A stretch of DNA of 64,000 nt, from assembly GCA_027257055.1 (NCBI GenBank), contig JAPVLO010000996.1, positions 1-64,000 of the forward strand, read 5' to 3'. This DNA comes from Cephalopachus bancanus (lineage: Eukaryota > Chordata > Mammalia > Primates > Tarsiidae). Under the pieces are notes generated by a model, which searched no databases, was not told the origin of the DNA, and saw only the letters and a program-made list of their open reading frames with translations. A program made the position numbers and the translations under genes. Of this stretch, positions 62,286 to 64,000 are shown one piece after another. The stretch's first letter is position 1. Each line of letters begins with the position of its first letter.

Positions 62286-62612
62286 GGGCTGGAGTAGACT
62301 ATTTGTCACAAATACATACTGTATGACTCCAATTATATAAAACCCTAGAAAGTAAAAACTACAGCGACAGAAAGCTGATCAGTGTCTATCTGATGGGAGG
62401 CAGAGAGTGGAGAGTAGTGGGAAAGAGAAATTACAAAGAGGCACAAAAAACTGAGAATGACGCATATGCTCATTACCTTGATGTGGTAATGATTTTATGG
62501 CTGTAAAAATATGTATGTAACAAAATGCATCAAACAGTACACTTTAAATATGTATTGTTTATTGTATGTCAATTATACATCAATGAAGTTGAAGGGGGTG
62601 GGCTTTTAAAAA
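62286..62612 (+). mobile_element. Old L1M 3' end
   Basis: 'acatactgtatgactccaat', 'aactacagcgacagaaagct' and 'tgtatgtcaattatacatca' are typical of old L1M 3' UTR text, similar to the copy ending at 31851. Confidence 0.7.
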
Positions 62613-62773
62613 ACAAACAAGGATGGATTAAGAAACTCAGGGTCGTGCCCCAATAAGAGTTCACCACTCAATGGCCACTTTCAAGATCACAGATTTTCCG
62701 TTATTCAAGATCCAAAAATCAGGCAAAATACTAACAATTTAACCACATTTTAAAAAACAAAAGCAGATATATA

Positions 62774-63074
62774 TTTTTTTTTTCTTCTCTTTTTTGAGTC
62801 GAAGTCTCACTCTGTTGCCCAGGCTGGAGTGCAGTGGCATGCTCATGGCCACCCCAGTGTCAACCTGCTGGACTCAGGCAATCCTTCTGCTTCAGCCTTC
62901 CAAGTAGCCAGAACCACAGGCGCATGCTACCACGTCCAGCTAATTTTTGATTTATTGTAGAGACGAGGTCTCACCAAGTTGCCCAGGCTGGTCTCAAACC
63001 CACAGGCTCAGGCAATCCACTCATCTTGGCCTCACAAAGTGCTAGGATTACAAGCTGAGCCACTGAGCCCAGCA
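62774..63074 (-). mobile_element. Alu, reverse
   Basis: T/C run, 'gagtcgaagtctcactctgt', full dimer ending 'ccactgagcccagc'. Confidence 0.92.
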
Positions 63075-63394
63075 GCAAAAAGTATATTAGAAATAAAAGC
63101 TAAATTAAGGAAAAATATTTAAAACTGATATTACAAAAAGCTAATATCTGACATACAAAAGACCTCCCCCCATTGACATAGTCATTTCCTGGTTTCAGTT
63201 TCCCATGGCTGACCATGATTCAAAAATGTTATATTTTTATTATTATAAAAATATTTTGAGAAGACACATTTACATAACTCTTATTACAGTGTATTGCCTT
63301 GCTGTATTTCATTATTAATTACTGTTATGAATCTTCTGTGCCTAATTTATGAATTAAACTTAATCATAGGTATGTGTATAGAAAGACATAATTC
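63075..63394. other. AT-rich spacer
   Basis: No gene or nameable repeat. Confidence 0.5.
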
Positions 63395-63935
63395 ACGAGG
63401 GAGACCACAAAAAGCCAGAATTTATTTATAAAAAATTGTGTATTTATTCTTGCGTTTAAATTTCAGTCCCCTTTCAAAGTACTCTCCATTTGATGCAATA
63501 CACCTATTAATATGCTTTTTCCACTGCTCAAAAGTTGTTGAACTAGTCAATATTGATGCCGTTTAGTGCCTCTGCTGTTTTCTGTTTCCCCTCTTCCACA
63601 TCAGCAAATGTTTCCCTTTGGAGGATTTTTTCATCCAGGGAAACAAAAGAGTCACCTGGGGCAAACTGGGTGAACAGGGAGAGTGGGTCACAGGAGTCAT
63701 GCTGTTTTGGGTCAAAAACTGCGGAACAGTCAGCTCGGTGTGGGCAGGTGTGCGCGTAAATCAATGGGCAAGCACATTGAACCTCCAAATATAAAAAAAA
63801 AAAATTCACTGAGGCTAAAAGCAGCCTCACAACGTTAGCTGGTACACTGATGTTGGTAGGTTCCCAGAACACTTACTTAGCAAGGGAAGCCTGTGCCACA
63901 AGGGGTCCACTCGTTTTTTTGGTACCGTCATATAC
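63395..63935 (-). mobile_element. Second mariner-like element, deleted
   Basis: On the minus strand it reads the C-terminal transposase text: DEKILQRETFADVEEGKQKTAEALNGINID split from 'FEQWKKHINRCIASNGEYFE', typical of a mariner tail. The HPPYSPDLAP region (about 63.66-63.70 kb) is decayed over two frames. The ends 'gaccacaaaaagcc' and (reverse) 'gtaccaaaaaaacg' weakly pair. At about 0.54 kb, most of the transposase gene is missing. It differs from the mariner at 43347. Confidence 0.7.
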
Positions 63936-64000
63936 AGGGTGTGGGACCATCTATGATTTCAGGTATCCACTGGGGTTACTGGAGCCTATACCCCATAAAT

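Overview
The window reads as a strepsirrhine (lemur/loris-type) primate genome. More than twenty SINEs are Alu-derived, but they carry the strepsirrhine hallmarks (heads like GCCGGGCTTGGTGGCTCAGC, the phrase 'tgagactccaactc' before the A tail) instead of the human Alu consensus. The two best-preserved L1s also share a 3' UTR that is not the human one. The assignment comes from family knowledge; species is not resolvable by eye.

One host protein-coding gene is supported: a KRAB-C2H2 zinc-finger gene on the + strand, recognised as ZNF484. Three coding exons are visible: KRAB-A (14919-15045), KRAB-B (15641-15736) and the large finger exon (21890-24222). Splice phases and exon lengths (127 and 96 bp) are typical of the family. 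The short first coding exon was not found. About 4 kb downstream lies a badly decayed run of related fingers (about 28.4-28.95 kb). A retrocopy of ZPR1 on the - strand fills about 51.7-53.07 kb.

The rest is nested mobile DNA. Region by region: 0-6.6 kb, old L1/HAL1 remnants; 6.6-13.7 kb, full-length minus-strand L1 inserted in an older L1; 14.9-24.9 kb, ZNF484 with introns holding SINEs, a MER5A-type hAT element and an inverted repeat pair; 25-31.8 kb, old L1, SINEs and the decayed finger array; 31.87-39.79 kb, full-length plus-strand L1 with a perfect 17-bp target-site duplication and three internal SINEs; 40.1-47.4 kb, short L1 tail, solo LTR, old L1 and a mariner transposon; 47.7-50.9 kb, old L1ME-like sequence with SINEs; 53.2-59.98 kb, a gammaretrovirus-like endogenous provirus with two LTRs and damaged gag-pro-pol-env; 60.0-64 kb, an MLT1-type LTR, SINEs, an L1 3' end and a second mariner.

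The mobile elements are all visibly disabled by stops, frameshifts or deletions. I see no tRNA, rRNA, CRISPR or operon-like structure and no convincing evidence of a new biological system. The most informative items are the zinc-finger block duplication with its decayed relative, the inverted repeat with an empty MER5A site, the internally deleted mariner, the lesions in the provirus, and the antisense reading frame in the L1 5' UTR.
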